The position numbers and the translations under genes were made by a program. Under the pieces are notes generated by a model that did not search any database, was not told the DNA's origin, and was given only the letters and a program-made list of their open reading frames with translations. DNA of 64,000 nucleotides from CAXMST01 sp963793415. GTDB lineage: Bacteria; Actinomycetota; Thermoleophilia; Solirubrobacterales; 70-9. Shown piece by piece: positions 8,065 to 17,892 of this stretch; position 1 is the first letter of the stretch, and each line of letters opens with the position of its first letter. The stretch covers positions 2,356,001-2,420,000 of the forward strand of contig CAWCAC010000002.1 in NCBI GenBank assembly GCA_963793415.1, given 5' to 3'.

Positions 8065-9825
8065 ATGGATCACCACGCTCCGCACGCGGTCGGCCTTCGC
8101 CTCACGATCACGAGCCTTCTGCTCGCCGGCTGCGTCTTCGCAACCCTCGCCCTTCCGACGCCCTCGCCGGCCGCAGCTTCGGCCTCTGCCGAAGCCACCG
8201 AGGTTCCGGCGGTGCAGCCCGATGGACCCTTCCCGCTACTCGCCAAGGCCGAGCCCGACGAGTGCTACGGAGGCGTCGGCGCCGCCTACTTCCCGATGAC
8301 GGTCGACGGCTGCCCGAGCGGCCGCAGCCCGAAGGTCAACCAGGCCTACGTCTGGGGCATGACCAAGATCGGTTCCGACCTCTGGTTCGGCACGGCGCCG
8401 AACACCGTCTGCCTCGTACTGGGCGAGATCCTCGACCGCTTCGGGATCACCGTGCCGGTCGAGACCGACGCCTTCGTCTGCGAGTACGGACAGAGCGGCT
8501 ACCGGGCCTCGCTGCCAGACCCGGATGCTCTCGACCCGCGCCTCGGCGACTGGCGGCCGCCGCAGCTCTATCGCTACGCGACCGACACGGGCAAGCTCAC
8601 CGACGTCGGCGCCGGTCTCGCCGGCGACGATCTCGACCGCCTCGACAACACGCTCGGCTTCCGCTCGGCCGGCTCGCTCGGTCACACCGTCCTGCTCGCC
8701 GGGCCGACCCTGAGCGGCGGCATCGGCCAGGAGGCGACGGCGATCAACGTCTTCGCCTTCAACGCCGCCAGCGGCAGGTTCATCGACTCGACGACGATTC
8801 CCGCCTACAGCGACATCAGGCGCTGGATCACGGTCAAGGGTCACCTCTACACGGCCGTCGGCAAGTCCGGCGGCGGCGGTGCGCTGCTGCGCTGGAACGG
8901 CGACCCCGACCATCCCGGGACGGCCGCCAACCCGAGCAAATCGCTGTTCGACTTCGAGGAGGTCGGCTCGATCCCGACCGAGGGAGCCGACCTGGCGAAG
9001 CTGAAGGGCCGGATCTACGTGACCAGCTGGCCGATCGTCGGCAAGGACACGGAGACCGCAGGCCTTTACCAGAGCCCCGAGGTCGGGGAGCGCGGCCTGC
9101 CCGCGACCGAGCGCCCGCTGCGCGAGCTGTGGACGGTCGCCGACTACGAGACCGATCCGCTGACCGCCGGCACATATCTCGGCGGCGCCGTCGAATCGTT
9201 CGACGGCCAGCTCGTATGGGGGACGATGCACGCGCCGCTCGTGCCGGCGCTCCTACACATGTTCGCCTACGGCGCCTCCGCCGACGTGGTCGGCCAGACC
9301 CACCGCGCCAGCGCCGTCTTCAAGGGCAAGCGCCTCGAGAGCAAGGACCCGAAGATCCGCCTGCTCTACGGAGCCAAGAAGCTACCGACCTACGACCCGG
9401 GCACGGCCGAGTTCGTGTCCGAGCCGAACAACCTCGGCCAGAAGCCGAAGTTCGGCCGGACCGGCTTCGACAACCCCTTCAACCTCTACACCTGGTCGAT
9501 GGCCAAGACCAACCGGGGCCTCTACGTCGGCACTCAGGACTTCAGCTACGTGGGGGCGAAGATCCTCCCCGCCGCGATCTACGACGAGATCGCCACGACC
9601 CAGTCCGATCCCTCGATCGAGCACGGCGGCGACCTGATGCTGTTCAAGTCGCTGAACAAGCCGGCCAAGCCGGTCAGCCGCACCGGAGTCGGCAACACCA
9701 CCAACTACGGGATCCGGACGATGATCGGCCAGCCGCACCGCCTCTACCTCGGCACCGCCAACCCGATGAACCTGCTGCCGACCGGCGGCTGGGAGCTGCG
9801 CCGGCTGGGCGGGCCGCCCGGCTAG
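8065..9825 (+). CDS. Secreted protein of unknown function (586 aa)
   Basis: N-terminal signal sequence (hydrophobic run from residue 11, Ala-rich cleavage region near residue 38), then about 545 extracytoplasmic residues with no domain I recognise. Several W-G/W-F and Gly-rich strands (AYVWGMTKIGSDLWFGT, RGLYVGTQDF, RLYLGTAN) recur at intervals, which suggests a beta-propeller-like fold with repeated blades; this is inference. Cysteines cluster in the first 110 mature residues. A lipobox-like LLAGC at residues 19-23 lies inside the hydrophobic run and may be accidental. It converges on the NTF2-like gene with 4 bases between stops. Confidence 0.75.
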   Translation: MDHHAPHAVGLRLTITSLLLAGCVFATLALPTPSPAAASASAEATEVPAVQPDGPFPLLAKAEPDECYGGVGAAYFPMTVDGCPSGRSPKVNQAYVWGMTKIGSDLWFGTAPNTVCLVLGEILDRFGITVPVETDAFVCEYGQSGYRASLPDPDALDPRLGDWRPPQLYRYATDTGKLTDVGAGLAGDDLDRLDNTLGFRSAGSLGHTVLLAGPTLSGGIGQEATAINVFAFNAASGRFIDSTTIPAYSDIRRWITVKGHLYTAVGKSGGGGALLRWNGDPDHPGTAANPSKSLFDFEEVGSIPTEGADLAKLKGRIYVTSWPIVGKDTETAGLYQSPEVGERGLPATERPLRELWTVADYETDPLTAGTYLGGAVESFDGQLVWGTMHAPLVPALLHMFAYGASADVVGQTHRASAVFKGKRLESKDPKIRLLYGAKKLPTYDPGTAEFVSEPNNLGQKPKFGRTGFDNPFNLYTWSMAKTNRGLYVGTQDFSYVGAKILPAAIYDEIATTQSDPSIEHGGDLMLFKSLNKPAKPVSRTGVGNTTNYGIRTMIGQPHRLYLGTANPMNLLPTGGWELRRLGGPPG

Positions 9826-9829
9826 TCCC

Positions 9830-10231
9830 TCAGCCGCTCGGCCCGCGGAGCGCAGCGCGGGCCGACTCCTCGTCGTCGTGGATCTCGAGTCGCCGCAGCA
9901 GCGCCGCGTCGATCTCGATCGCGAAGAAGAGCGGCTTCGAGTCGCCGACCTCACCCGTCTCGCGCCAGACGTACTCGACCCGGCCCTCGCCGAGGAAGGC
10001 CCCGGCAGCCGCATCGACCGGCACGAGCCGGGCCAGCGCGTAGCGGCGATCGAGGTGCTGGTAGCCCTTGCGGGCCCACGCCAGCGCCGCGTCCATGCCT
10101 TCGTGGCTGGCGCGCCCGGTCCGGATCGTCACTCCCGGCGCCAGCAGCGGCTGCAGCCGCTCGGGGTCCTGGTCGCTGATCGCCTCGAGCGCGAGGCGCA
10201 CGATCTCCTCGGGCGTCGGCCCCGAGGTCAT
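9830..10231 (-). CDS. NTF2/SnoaL-like domain protein
   Basis: 133-residue cytoplasmic protein with the layout of the SnoaL/NTF2-like fold: N-terminal helix IVRLALEAISDQDPERLQPLLAPGV, GHEAL-like SHEGMDAALAWARK, then strands ending in FFAIEIDAALLRRLEIHDD. Such proteins are small-ligand binders or isomerases, so no specific reaction can be assigned. The ATG at 10229-10231 overlaps the aspS stop by 4 bases (ATGA), making it a translationally coupled tail gene of the hisS-aspS run. Confidence 0.8.
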   Translation of the reverse strand: MTSGPTPEEIVRLALEAISDQDPERLQPLLAPGVTIRTGRASHEGMDAALAWARKGYQHLDRRYALARLVPVDAAAGAFLGEGRVEYVWRETGEVGDSKPLFFAIEIDAALLRRLEIHDDEESARAALRGPSG

Positions 10232-12132
10232 CCTTCGGGGTTCTCGCCGCCGCCGGTCGCCAGCGGCTTGTCGGCCACCTCTTCGTCCCGAGGGATCTGG
10301 ACCATCGTCGGATTCTGCACGAGCGGCGGCTTTGCGACCGAGACGACGCCGAGCTCGCGTAGCTGTTCGTGGTCGACCGGAGCCGGGGCGCCGGTCAGCG
10401 GGTCGGAGCCGGAGGCGGTCTTCGGGAACGCGATCACGTCGCGGATCGAGTCGGCGCCGGAGGCGAGCGCGGCGATCCGGTCGATCCCATAGGCGATGCC
10501 GCCGTGCGGGGGCGCGCCGTAGCGCAGCGCCTCGAGCAGGAATCCGAAGCGGGCCTCGGCCTCGTCGTGGTCGATGCCGAGCAGGGCGAGCACACGCTCC
10601 TGCAGCACCGGGTCGTTGATACGGATCGAGCCACCGCCGATCTCCCAGCCGTTCCAGACCATGTCGTAGGCCTGCGTGTAGGCGGCGCCCGGGTCGGCGT
10701 CGTCGAGCTCGCCGTCGGGGGCGGTGAAGGGGTGGTGGAGCGGGTCCCAGCGCTTGTTCTCCGCGTCCCAGGAGAACATCGGCCACTTGACGATCCAACA
10801 GAGCGCGTGCGCGCCGGCACCGTCGGCGGGGACCAGGCCCCACTGTTCGGCAAGGCGCAGGCGTAGGCCGCCGAGCACCGAGTTGGCGGTGTCGACGTCG
10901 TCGGCGACGAGCAGCAGCAGGTCTCCGTCAGAAGCGCCGAGGCGCTCGTTGATCGCGGTCAGCTCCTCGGTCGTCAGGAACTTCGCGGTCGGTGAGCGCC
11001 AGCTCGTGCCGCTCTCCTCGCAGAAGGCCCAGACCAGTCCCTTGGCGCCGAGCTCCTGGGCCTGCGCGATCAGGCCGTCGAGCTCGGAGCGCGCCACCTC
11101 GCGGTTGCCGCAGTTGATCCCCTTGACGGCGCCGCCGCCGTCGATCGTGCCGCGGAAGACCTTGAACTCGCTCGCTGCCAGTGCCTCGGAGACGTCGACG
11201 AGCTCGAGGCCGAAGCGGGTGTCGGGCTTGTCGGAGCCGTAGCGGCCGAGCGCCTCCTCGTGACACATCCGCGGCAGCGGCAGCTCGACCTCGACGCCGG
11301 CGGCCGCGAGCACGCGCTGGATCAGGCGCTCGTTGACGTCGATCACGTCCTCGGAGTCGACGAACGACATCTCGATGTCGAGCTGGGTGAAGTCGGGCTG
11401 GCGGTCGGCGCGCAGGTCCTCGTCCCGGAAGCAGCGGGCGACCTGGTAGTAGCGCTCGAAGCCGGAGACCATCAGCAGCTGCTTGAACAGCTGCGGCGAC
11501 TGCGGCAGCGCGTAGAACGACCCCTGCTGAAGGCGCGAGGGGACGAGGAAGTCACGGGCGCCCTCCGGGGTCGAGCGGGTCAGGACCGGGGTCTCGATCT
11601 CGAGGAAGCCCTGCTCGTCGAGGAACTCGCGCATCGCCCGCATCAATCGGCTGCGCAGCTCGATCGCCTGCTGCATCGGCTCGCGGCGCAGGTCGAGATA
11701 GCGATGGCGCAGGCGCGTGTCCTCGCCGGCCTCGCCCGAGTAGCTCTCGATCGCGAACGGCGGCGTCTCCGAGTCGGCGAGCAGATCGGCGACGTCGACG
11801 CGGAGCTCGAAGGCGCCGGTCGCCATCTCCGGGTTGACGACGGCGGCGTCGCGCTCGACGACCTTGCCGGCGACGCTGATCACGTCCTCGGGCCGCAGCT
11901 TGTGACCGAGCGCGAAGGCCTCGGCGCTCGCCTCGTCGGGATCGAAGACGAGCTGCACGAGCCCGGTCCGGTCACGCAGGTCGATGAAGATCAGGCCGCC
12001 GTGGTCGCGGCGCCGGTGGACCCAGCCGGCGACCCTGGCGTTGGAGCCGACCCGATCGGCCAGCACCTGCCCGCACCAGGTGTCGCGGTAGGCGTTGCCG
12101 CCGAAGGAGGAGAGCGTCGGGAACTCGGACAT
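10228..12132 (-). CDS. aspS: Aspartyl-tRNA synthetase
   Basis: Class IIb synthetase that charges tRNA with aspartate. The 634-residue protein has the N-terminal OB anticodon domain (RVAGWVHRRRDHGGLIFIDLRDRTG), motif 2 (RCFRDEDLRADRQPDFTQLD), the GAD insertion domain, and motif 3 (YGIDRI). It is somewhat long because of a roughly 40-residue charged tail. Whether it is discriminating or also makes Asp-tRNA-Asn cannot be decided here; no gatCAB is in the window. It lies 29 bases after hisS and overlaps the next gene by 4 bases. Confidence 0.97.
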   Translation of the reverse strand: MSEFPTLSSFGGNAYRDTWCGQVLADRVGSNARVAGWVHRRRDHGGLIFIDLRDRTGLVQLVFDPDEASAEAFALGHKLRPEDVISVAGKVVERDAAVVNPEMATGAFELRVDVADLLADSETPPFAIESYSGEAGEDTRLRHRYLDLRREPMQQAIELRSRLMRAMREFLDEQGFLEIETPVLTRSTPEGARDFLVPSRLQQGSFYALPQSPQLFKQLLMVSGFERYYQVARCFRDEDLRADRQPDFTQLDIEMSFVDSEDVIDVNERLIQRVLAAAGVEVELPLPRMCHEEALGRYGSDKPDTRFGLELVDVSEALAASEFKVFRGTIDGGGAVKGINCGNREVARSELDGLIAQAQELGAKGLVWAFCEESGTSWRSPTAKFLTTEELTAINERLGASDGDLLLLVADDVDTANSVLGGLRLRLAEQWGLVPADGAGAHALCWIVKWPMFSWDAENKRWDPLHHPFTAPDGELDDADPGAAYTQAYDMVWNGWEIGGGSIRINDPVLQERVLALLGIDHDEAEARFGFLLEALRYGAPPHGGIAYGIDRIAALASGADSIRDVIAFPKTASGSDPLTGAPAPVDHEQLRELGVVSVAKPPLVQNPTMVQIPRDEEVADKPLATGGGENPEG

Positions 12133-12161
12133 GGCGGCGCAGTCTGGCAGTCGCGGCCCGC

Positions 12162-13475
12162 TCAGGCGAGCGTGCCCGGCTCGTTCTGGTCGAGTTCGAC
12201 GGGCTTGACCGGGACGACCTCCTCGGTCGGCTCGGCGCTCGCGTCGAGCTCCTCTGCGAGCGCCGCCGGCAGCTCCTTCCGCTCGAGCTCGCGCTGCTCT
12301 CCCGACTCCATGTCGCGCAGCTTCAGCGAGCCGTCCTCCTCGAGGATCACGGCATAGGCGGCGCCGGAGCGGTCGGCCTGCTTCATCTGGCCCTTGAAGG
12401 CGCGGCCGGCGAGGTCGAGCTGGGAGGCGATCCGGTGCCGGCGCAGCTCCTGGGTCAGCGCGAACGCGGCCTCGGGGTCGGCGGAGACGACGAACGCAGC
12501 GGGCCGCGGCGCCTCGGGCGTCTCGCGCATACCCATCAGGATTCGCTCGACCCCGCAGGCCCAGCCGATCCCCGGCGTCTCGGGCCCGCCGAGCTCGGCG
12601 ACCAGCCCGTCATAACGGCCGCCGCCTCCGAGCGCCGACTGGGCGCCGAGGCGATCGCAGGTGAACTCGAAGACGGTGCGCGTGTAGTAATCGAGGCCTC
12701 GCACGAGCGAGGCGTCGATCACGTAGGGGACCTCGGCCACGTCGAGCATCCGCTTGACCGACTCGAAATGCTCGAGGTCCTCGCCCTCGAGCCGGTCGAG
12801 CATGGTCGGCGCCTCCACCATCACCGCTCGGGTGCCTTCGTCGTCCGCATCGAAGGCACGCATCGGGTTGGTGTCGATACGGCTGCGCACCTCGCCGGAG
12901 AGCTCACCCTCGTGCTTGCGCAGGTACTCGCGCAGCTCGCCCCGGTAGGCCTTGCGGCTCTCGGCCGAACCGAGGCTGCCGAGCTGAAGCTTGACGTCGT
13001 CGATGCCGAGCCCGCGCAGCAGCTCGTCGAGCAGCACGATCATCTCCGCGTCGGCGACCGGGCTCTCGGTGCCGATCGCCTCGGCACCGATCTGCACGAA
13101 CTGGCGGAAGCGGCCCTTCTGCGGGCGCTCGTGGCGGAAGTAGGGCCCCGCGTACCAGAGCTTGACCGGCTGCGGCAGCTTGTGCATGCCGTGCTCGACG
13201 TAGGCGCGGCAGATCGGAGCCGTGCCCTCGGGCCTCAGGGTGAGACTGCGGCCGCCCTGGTCCTCGAACGTGAACATTTCCTTCTTGACGATGTCCGTGC
13301 TCTCGCCGACGCCGCGCGCGAACAGTTCGGTCTCCTCGAAGTGCGGCGTCTCGAGGCGCGCGTAGCCGGCCGCGCCGAGCAGTTCGGAGACATGGCCGAG
13401 GATGTGCGATCGCACCTGCTCCTGCTCGGGCAGGATGTCGAACGTTCCCTTCGGGGCCTGAAAGCGTGCTGCCAT
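12162..13475 (-). CDS. hisS: Histidyl-tRNA synthetase
   Basis: Class IIa synthetase for tRNA-His. The 437-residue product begins FQAPKGTFDILPEQ after the ATG at 13473-13475; the frame is open further upstream but homology starts here. Motif 2 (TLRPEGTAPICRAYVEH), the histidine-binding RGLDYYTRTVFEF, GGGGRYDGL and the C-terminal anticodon-binding domain are all present. The last 45 or so residues are an acidic Glu/Pro-rich extension. Order upstream-to-downstream: metallo-hydrolase, hisS, aspS. Confidence 0.97.
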   Translation of the reverse strand: MAARFQAPKGTFDILPEQEQVRSHILGHVSELLGAAGYARLETPHFEETELFARGVGESTDIVKKEMFTFEDQGGRSLTLRPEGTAPICRAYVEHGMHKLPQPVKLWYAGPYFRHERPQKGRFRQFVQIGAEAIGTESPVADAEMIVLLDELLRGLGIDDVKLQLGSLGSAESRKAYRGELREYLRKHEGELSGEVRSRIDTNPMRAFDADDEGTRAVMVEAPTMLDRLEGEDLEHFESVKRMLDVAEVPYVIDASLVRGLDYYTRTVFEFTCDRLGAQSALGGGGRYDGLVAELGGPETPGIGWACGVERILMGMRETPEAPRPAAFVVSADPEAAFALTQELRRHRIASQLDLAGRAFKGQMKQADRSGAAYAVILEEDGSLKLRDMESGEQRELERKELPAALAEELDASAEPTEEVVPVKPVELDQNEPGTLA

Positions 13476-13509
13476 CGTCGGCCTGAGCCTAGCTGCCGGC
13501 AGCCCAGCC

Positions 13510-14169
13510 TCAGCCGGAGATGCCGGCCAGGAACGGATTCCCGGCCCGCTCTGCACCGAGCGTCGTCAACCCCATGTGACCCGGGTAGACGCGGGACTCG
13601 TCCGGGTAGGCGTCGAGCAGCCCCTTGATCGAGGCCTCGAGCGTCTCCCAGTCGCCGCCGGGCAGATCGGTGCGACCGACTGATCCCTGGAAGAGGACGT
13701 CGCCACTGAACAGGTGGGTCTCCCCCGCCCCCTCGGCACCCTCCTCGGTGATCGCGTAGGTGACGTGGCCGGGACTGTGGCCCGGGGTGAAGACGACGTC
13801 GATCTCATAGCCGGCGAGCTCGAGGCGCTCGCCGCCGGAGATCGTCTCCTCGGCGTTCCAGCTCTCGAACGGGCCGAACCCCGGCCAGGGCACGAAGCTC
13901 ATGATGTCGGCGAGTACCGGGACCTCGATCTCGGGGCAGTACACAGGGGCGCCGGTCGCCTTCGCGACCGGCGCGACGGCGCCAACGTGGTCGAAGTGGG
14001 TGTGGGTGAGCAGGATCGCGTCGAGGCTGATCCCGAGCTCGTCGATCGCGGCGAGCAGCTTCTCGGGCTCGTCGCCCGGGTCGACGATCAGCCCGCGGTC
14101 CGATCCCTCGCGGCGAAACAGGTAGGAGTTCTCCGCGACGGGCCCGACCGTGAAGCTGCGGACGTCCAC
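13510..14169 (-). CDS. MBL-fold metallo-hydrolase (glyoxalase II-like)
   Basis: Zinc hydrolase of 219 residues with the metal motif THTHFDH (55-61), FTPGHSPGH for the next His, SGDVLFQGSVGRTDLPGG for the bridging Asp, and a late PGHM. This pattern is that of the small GloB-like subgroup, which often sits next to hisS in Gram-positives; the true substrate is unknown. It starts with GTG at 14167-14169, 4 bases after the upstream membrane-protein gene, and is 34 bases ahead of hisS. Confidence 0.9.
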   Translation of the reverse strand: MDVRSFTVGPVAENSYLFRREGSDRGLIVDPGDEPEKLLAAIDELGISLDAILLTHTHFDHVGAVAPVAKATGAPVYCPEIEVPVLADIMSFVPWPGFGPFESWNAEETISGGERLELAGYEIDVVFTPGHSPGHVTYAITEEGAEGAGETHLFSGDVLFQGSVGRTDLPGGDWETLEASIKGLLDAYPDESRVYPGHMGLTTLGAERAGNPFLAGISG

Positions 14170-14173
14170 CCGA

Positions 14174-14584
14174 TCAGCCGTCCTTCGGCTTGCCCTTCGC
14201 CGCCTGCCTGGCGGCGCGCTCTGCCGCCAGCTTCCGCTGTCGGCGGCGGTAGAAGAAGTTGTCGGTGTAGTAGCCGAGCGGCACGTAGAAGACGGCCGCG
14301 ATCAGGGTCAGCATGATCGCCGCCGGGACCGTCTGGCCGAACAGCAGTGAGACCGGGAACAGCAGCGCCGCGAAGAAACCGCCGCGGATCAGCGAGCCGC
14401 GCCAGGTCGGCGGCACGTCGCGGCGGTCAGGCCTGGCGCCGCGGGCGCCGCCCTTGCCGCGCTGATTCTTGGCACGGGCCAGCGCCTCCTGACGGTTGCG
14501 GGGCGTGGTCCGTCCCCGTCGGTCGATCGACCCGGTCTGGGTCCCACGGTGCTTACGACGGCGGCGCTTGGTGTTACCTGGCAT
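14174..14584 (-). CDS. Small basic membrane protein (136 aa)
   Basis: Starts at the ATG 14582-14584. The first 60 residues are strongly basic (runs of R and K), followed by two membrane helices (about residues 65-85 and 88-105: GGFFAALLFPVSLLFG and AAIMLTLIAAVFYVPLGYY) and another basic tail. Both tails are probably cytoplasmic by the positive-inside rule. No assigned function. It heads the run leading into the metallo-hydrolase, hisS and aspS. Confidence 0.8.
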   Translation of the reverse strand: MPGNTKRRRRKHRGTQTGSIDRRGRTTPRNRQEALARAKNQRGKGGARGARPDRRDVPPTWRGSLIRGGFFAALLFPVSLLFGQTVPAAIMLTLIAAVFYVPLGYYTDNFFYRRRQRKLAAERAARQAAKGKPKDG

Positions 14585-14622
14585 GAGCGGGGAATCTAGA
14601 TGATCGACCGCCCCGGGTGGGC

Positions 14623-17600
14623 TCAATGGGAATCGGACGCCCCGGCGCCCGCGAGCGCCAGGCAGCGGTCGCGGTCCAGCGGCTGCCCGGCAGCATCGAA
14701 CAGGTCCGCGGCCCGCCGAAACCGCTCGCGGCCTCCCGCCTCCCTGCCAGCGGCGAGCGCACGGTGCCCCTCGACCTCCTCCAGGGCGGCATCCCATGCC
14801 GGCAGTCGCATCACGACCCGGGCCAGGTACTCGCTGGCGCCTGCCCACTCACCGGCCTTCTCGTGCTCGCCGGCCCGAGCGGCAGCGATCGCGGCCGGGA
14901 TTGCAAGCGTGATCCGACAGGTCGGGCACGTCTCGCTCGGCCCCCGTACCGCTTCCTCGGCCTCCTCGAGCGCTGCCAGGCCCTCTGCCGGGTCTAGGGC
15001 CATGCCGACCCGGGTCCCGTAGATGCGGTCGAAGAGATGGAAGCCGACGTCGGAATCACGCGCCACCGAGAGTGCCTCGTCGAGCAGCGCCGCCCCCTGG
15101 GACCGATCGCCGCGATGCAGCGCCACCTCCGAGCGCCGCTGCAGCGCGAACGCCTCCCCGGTCGCAGCGCCGATCCCGCGGTGCAGCTCGACGCCGGCGG
15201 CGAGATCGGCGTCGGCGCCGTCGAGATCGCCTGAGAGCAGGCGTGCCTCGCCCCGGATCGTGACCGCGAAGGCCCTGCCGCGGGCAGCGCCGAGCCGCTC
15301 CGCTTCCGCATGGAGCGAATCGGCGAAAGCGATCACCTCCGCATACGGGCGCGATCCGTATAGGAGTCGCTGGGTCATGCAGAGCTGGCCGTCGAAGACG
15401 CTGACGGCGAGCCGGCCCAGACCAGCGGTCTCGTCGATGTCCGCACGGATGCTTTCGGCGAGGTCGCCGCGCGCGTGCGCGGCGGCCGCGTAGGCCCAGG
15501 AAGCGACCGTGACGGCGTCCGGATCGCCGGACTCCAGCGCGAGCTGCCTGACCTCGTCGGCGAGCCGGGTGCCCAGATCCGGGTTGGCGCTGCCAAGCGC
15601 AGCGGCTCCGGCATGGGCAAGCGCGTGGGCCAGTCGTCCATCGAGCGTGCTCGGAGTGACGCCATCGAGCAGCTTCAGGCCCGTGTCCGGGTCGCCGAGC
15701 TTGATCGTCGCCAGTGCGCGCTTCGCACGCAGGTCCTGCTCGGCAGCAGCCCCGGCAGCGGCCACGGCTGCGGCGTAGGCGGCGGGTGCGCCGGCATCGC
15801 CCTGCGCGTCGAGTGCCTCCGCTCGCAGGCGAAGACCCTCGGGGTGCTCCGGCGAGTAGGCGAGCAACGGCTCGAGGTGGCGCAGCGCGTCGTCGAAGGC
15901 ACCAAGCCGGATCGCGTCGCGGGCGGCTGCGAGCAGCGGGCCCTGGGCCTGACCCGGACGCTCGGCGTCGAGCCAGCGCGCTGCGACGAGCGCGGGAGGC
16001 GCACCTGCAGCATCGAGGCGCTCCGCCGCCTCGGCGGCGGTCGCGAGGCGAACGTGCGGCGGCATCCGCTCGAGCAGCGCCCGGCGCACGAGCTCGTGCC
16101 GGAAGCGATAGCGGCCCTCGGCAACGACGATCACGCCGCTGCGCAGAGCGGCGTCGAGCAGCTCGTGACCGTCACATTCCGGCGCCGTGGCCAGTGCCAT
16201 CGCCTCGGCCGGCGCGAGGTCGCCCGGGCCGAGTGCCAGTCGCTGCACAGCCTCCACCTCCGCGGTGTCGAGATCGACGAAGCGGGCGGCGATCACGTCA
16301 CTCGCTGTCCGGGCCAGCGCCGGCACGCCGGCAACCGTGCTCGAGGCGAGTTCGACGAGCAGGAACGGGTTGCCCTGCGCAACGGCGACGATCCGTCTCC
16401 GCGCCTCGGGTGCTCGCTGGACCGGCGAGACCGTGGCAACCAACGCATCAGCGTCCACCTCGGAGAGCGGCTCGAGATCGATGTCCAGGCTGCGCCCGCA
16501 GCGCGCGAGCCGCGCCGCGGTCCGAACCAGCTGCTCCGAGGCCGCCTCCGGGCGGCAGGCGAGCGCAGTGACGATGCGGACGCCACCGGAGCCCGTGCGC
16601 ACGTCGGAGCCGAGATGAGCGAGCGCATCGATCGTCGCCTCATCGGCCAGATGGGCGTCGTCGACGACGAGCAGGACCGGGGCGCCCCCGGCGGCCGCGA
16701 GCAGCAAACGCCGCAGAGCGCCGATCACCCGATGACGGGTCAATCGCATCCCGGCCGCCTCTCCCCCGTCGCCGGCAAGCGGCGTCAGCACAGCGAGTGC
16801 CGAGCGTGAGGCGGCACCTGTCTCCCCGGTCAGCTCGGGCCGAGCCTCGAGCAGGGCCTCGGCCACCTGCGTCAGAGGCGCGTAGGAGACGCCGCCCTCG
16901 GTCGCCGTAACCGAGGCGACGAACCACCCCTCGGCGGTCGCGAGCCGCGCCAGCTCGCGGCAAAGCGCCGACTTGCCGATCCCGGCGGAGCCGCGCAGCG
17001 CAAGCAACTGCGGCGGCTCCCCCTGGCGGAGCATGGCGGTGATCCGCGCCAGCTCGAGCTCGCGGCCGACGATCGCCGGAGCGTCCCCGCCGAGACCAGC
17101 AATGCAGCTTTCGTAGAGGGCCTGGGCCTCCGTGCCGGGGACGATCCCGAGCTCCTCCCGCAGCGCCATGCGCAGGCGCCCATAGGCGCGGATTGCAGCC
17201 GCGCGACCATCGCGCTCGAGCTCGCGACGCATCAGCTCGACGCAGGCAGCCTCGTCCGCACCGTCCAGCTCGAGCAGCTGATCCCAGTCCTCGCCGGCCC
17301 GCAGCAGCCGGATCCGGAGCCGGCGCAGGCGTTCGCGATGCGGCTCGGCCCAGGCCCGATAGCGGGCCTGCGGCAGCAGCTCGCCGGAACAGTCCGCGGC
17401 GAGCCGGCGGCACAGCCCGGCGTCACCGCGCTCCAGGGCTGCCGCCGCATCCCGCTCGATCCGGTCCACATCCGTCTCGACGGTGCGACCCGCGAACAGC
17501 GCGACCGTGCCGCGGCTCAGCACGACGGCCTGGTCGTCGCCGCAGGCCCGCCGGGCGAAGTGCGCCGCCTTGCGCAGGTTGGCGCCGCCTGCGTCGGCAT

Positions 17601-17817
17601 CGAGCTGTGGCCACAGCGCGTCGATCACCTGCTCACGGGCGAGCTGCCGGCGCTCCGCCAGCGCCAGTATCTGCACGAGCTCGGCAGCACGGGTGCCGAG
17701 CCGTTCGGCGATATCTTCCCGCCCGCCGCTGCGCACGACAAAGGTGCCGATCAAGTCGATGCGGACGGCGGGATCGATCGCTGCGTCGCTCATCTGGGGG
17801 CCAACTGCACCCAACAT
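14623..17817 (-). CDS. SARP/BTAD-type transcriptional regulator with AAA ATPase domain
   Basis: A 1064-residue regulator. Residues about 20-100 form a winged-helix OmpR-type DNA-binding domain (QLAREQVIDALWPQLD), about 105-240 a BTAD domain (REELGIVPGTEAQALYE at its end), about 250-500 an AAA/STAND ATPase with Walker A GSAGIGKSAL and Walker B VLLVVDDAH, then a long helical TPR-like region to the C-terminus with no second HTH. This is the AfsR/SARP-with-ATPase architecture. Two starts are possible: ATG 17815-17817 or ATG 17791-17793. It diverges from a cupin gene, a likely target. Confidence 0.87.
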   Translation of the reverse strand: MLGAVGPQMSDAAIDPAVRIDLIGTFVVRSGGREDIAERLGTRAAELVQILALAERRQLAREQVIDALWPQLDADAGGANLRKAAHFARRACGDDQAVVLSRGTVALFAGRTVETDVDRIERDAAAALERGDAGLCRRLAADCSGELLPQARYRAWAEPHRERLRRLRIRLLRAGEDWDQLLELDGADEAACVELMRRELERDGRAAAIRAYGRLRMALREELGIVPGTEAQALYESCIAGLGGDAPAIVGRELELARITAMLRQGEPPQLLALRGSAGIGKSALCRELARLATAEGWFVASVTATEGGVSYAPLTQVAEALLEARPELTGETGAASRSALAVLTPLAGDGGEAAGMRLTRHRVIGALRRLLLAAAGGAPVLLVVDDAHLADEATIDALAHLGSDVRTGSGGVRIVTALACRPEAASEQLVRTAARLARCGRSLDIDLEPLSEVDADALVATVSPVQRAPEARRRIVAVAQGNPFLLVELASSTVAGVPALARTASDVIAARFVDLDTAEVEAVQRLALGPGDLAPAEAMALATAPECDGHELLDAALRSGVIVVAEGRYRFRHELVRRALLERMPPHVRLATAAEAAERLDAAGAPPALVAARWLDAERPGQAQGPLLAAARDAIRLGAFDDALRHLEPLLAYSPEHPEGLRLRAEALDAQGDAGAPAAYAAAVAAAGAAAEQDLRAKRALATIKLGDPDTGLKLLDGVTPSTLDGRLAHALAHAGAAALGSANPDLGTRLADEVRQLALESGDPDAVTVASWAYAAAAHARGDLAESIRADIDETAGLGRLAVSVFDGQLCMTQRLLYGSRPYAEVIAFADSLHAEAERLGAARGRAFAVTIRGEARLLSGDLDGADADLAAGVELHRGIGAATGEAFALQRRSEVALHRGDRSQGAALLDEALSVARDSDVGFHLFDRIYGTRVGMALDPAEGLAALEEAEEAVRGPSETCPTCRITLAIPAAIAAARAGEHEKAGEWAGASEYLARVVMRLPAWDAALEEVEGHRALAAGREAGGRERFRRAADLFDAAGQPLDRDRCLALAGAGASDSH

Positions 17818-17892
17818 AGCTCAGGAACGGTGCAGGAACGCCCTCCTCGCAATCCTCGTCGAAATGGACCGATCCCGATCCGAGGAGGAATG

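Noticed and set aside
8119..8133. Lipobox LLAGC in the 586-residue secreted protein
   Set aside because: It lies within a longer hydrophobic run followed by a typical signal peptidase I region, so lipidation is not supported.
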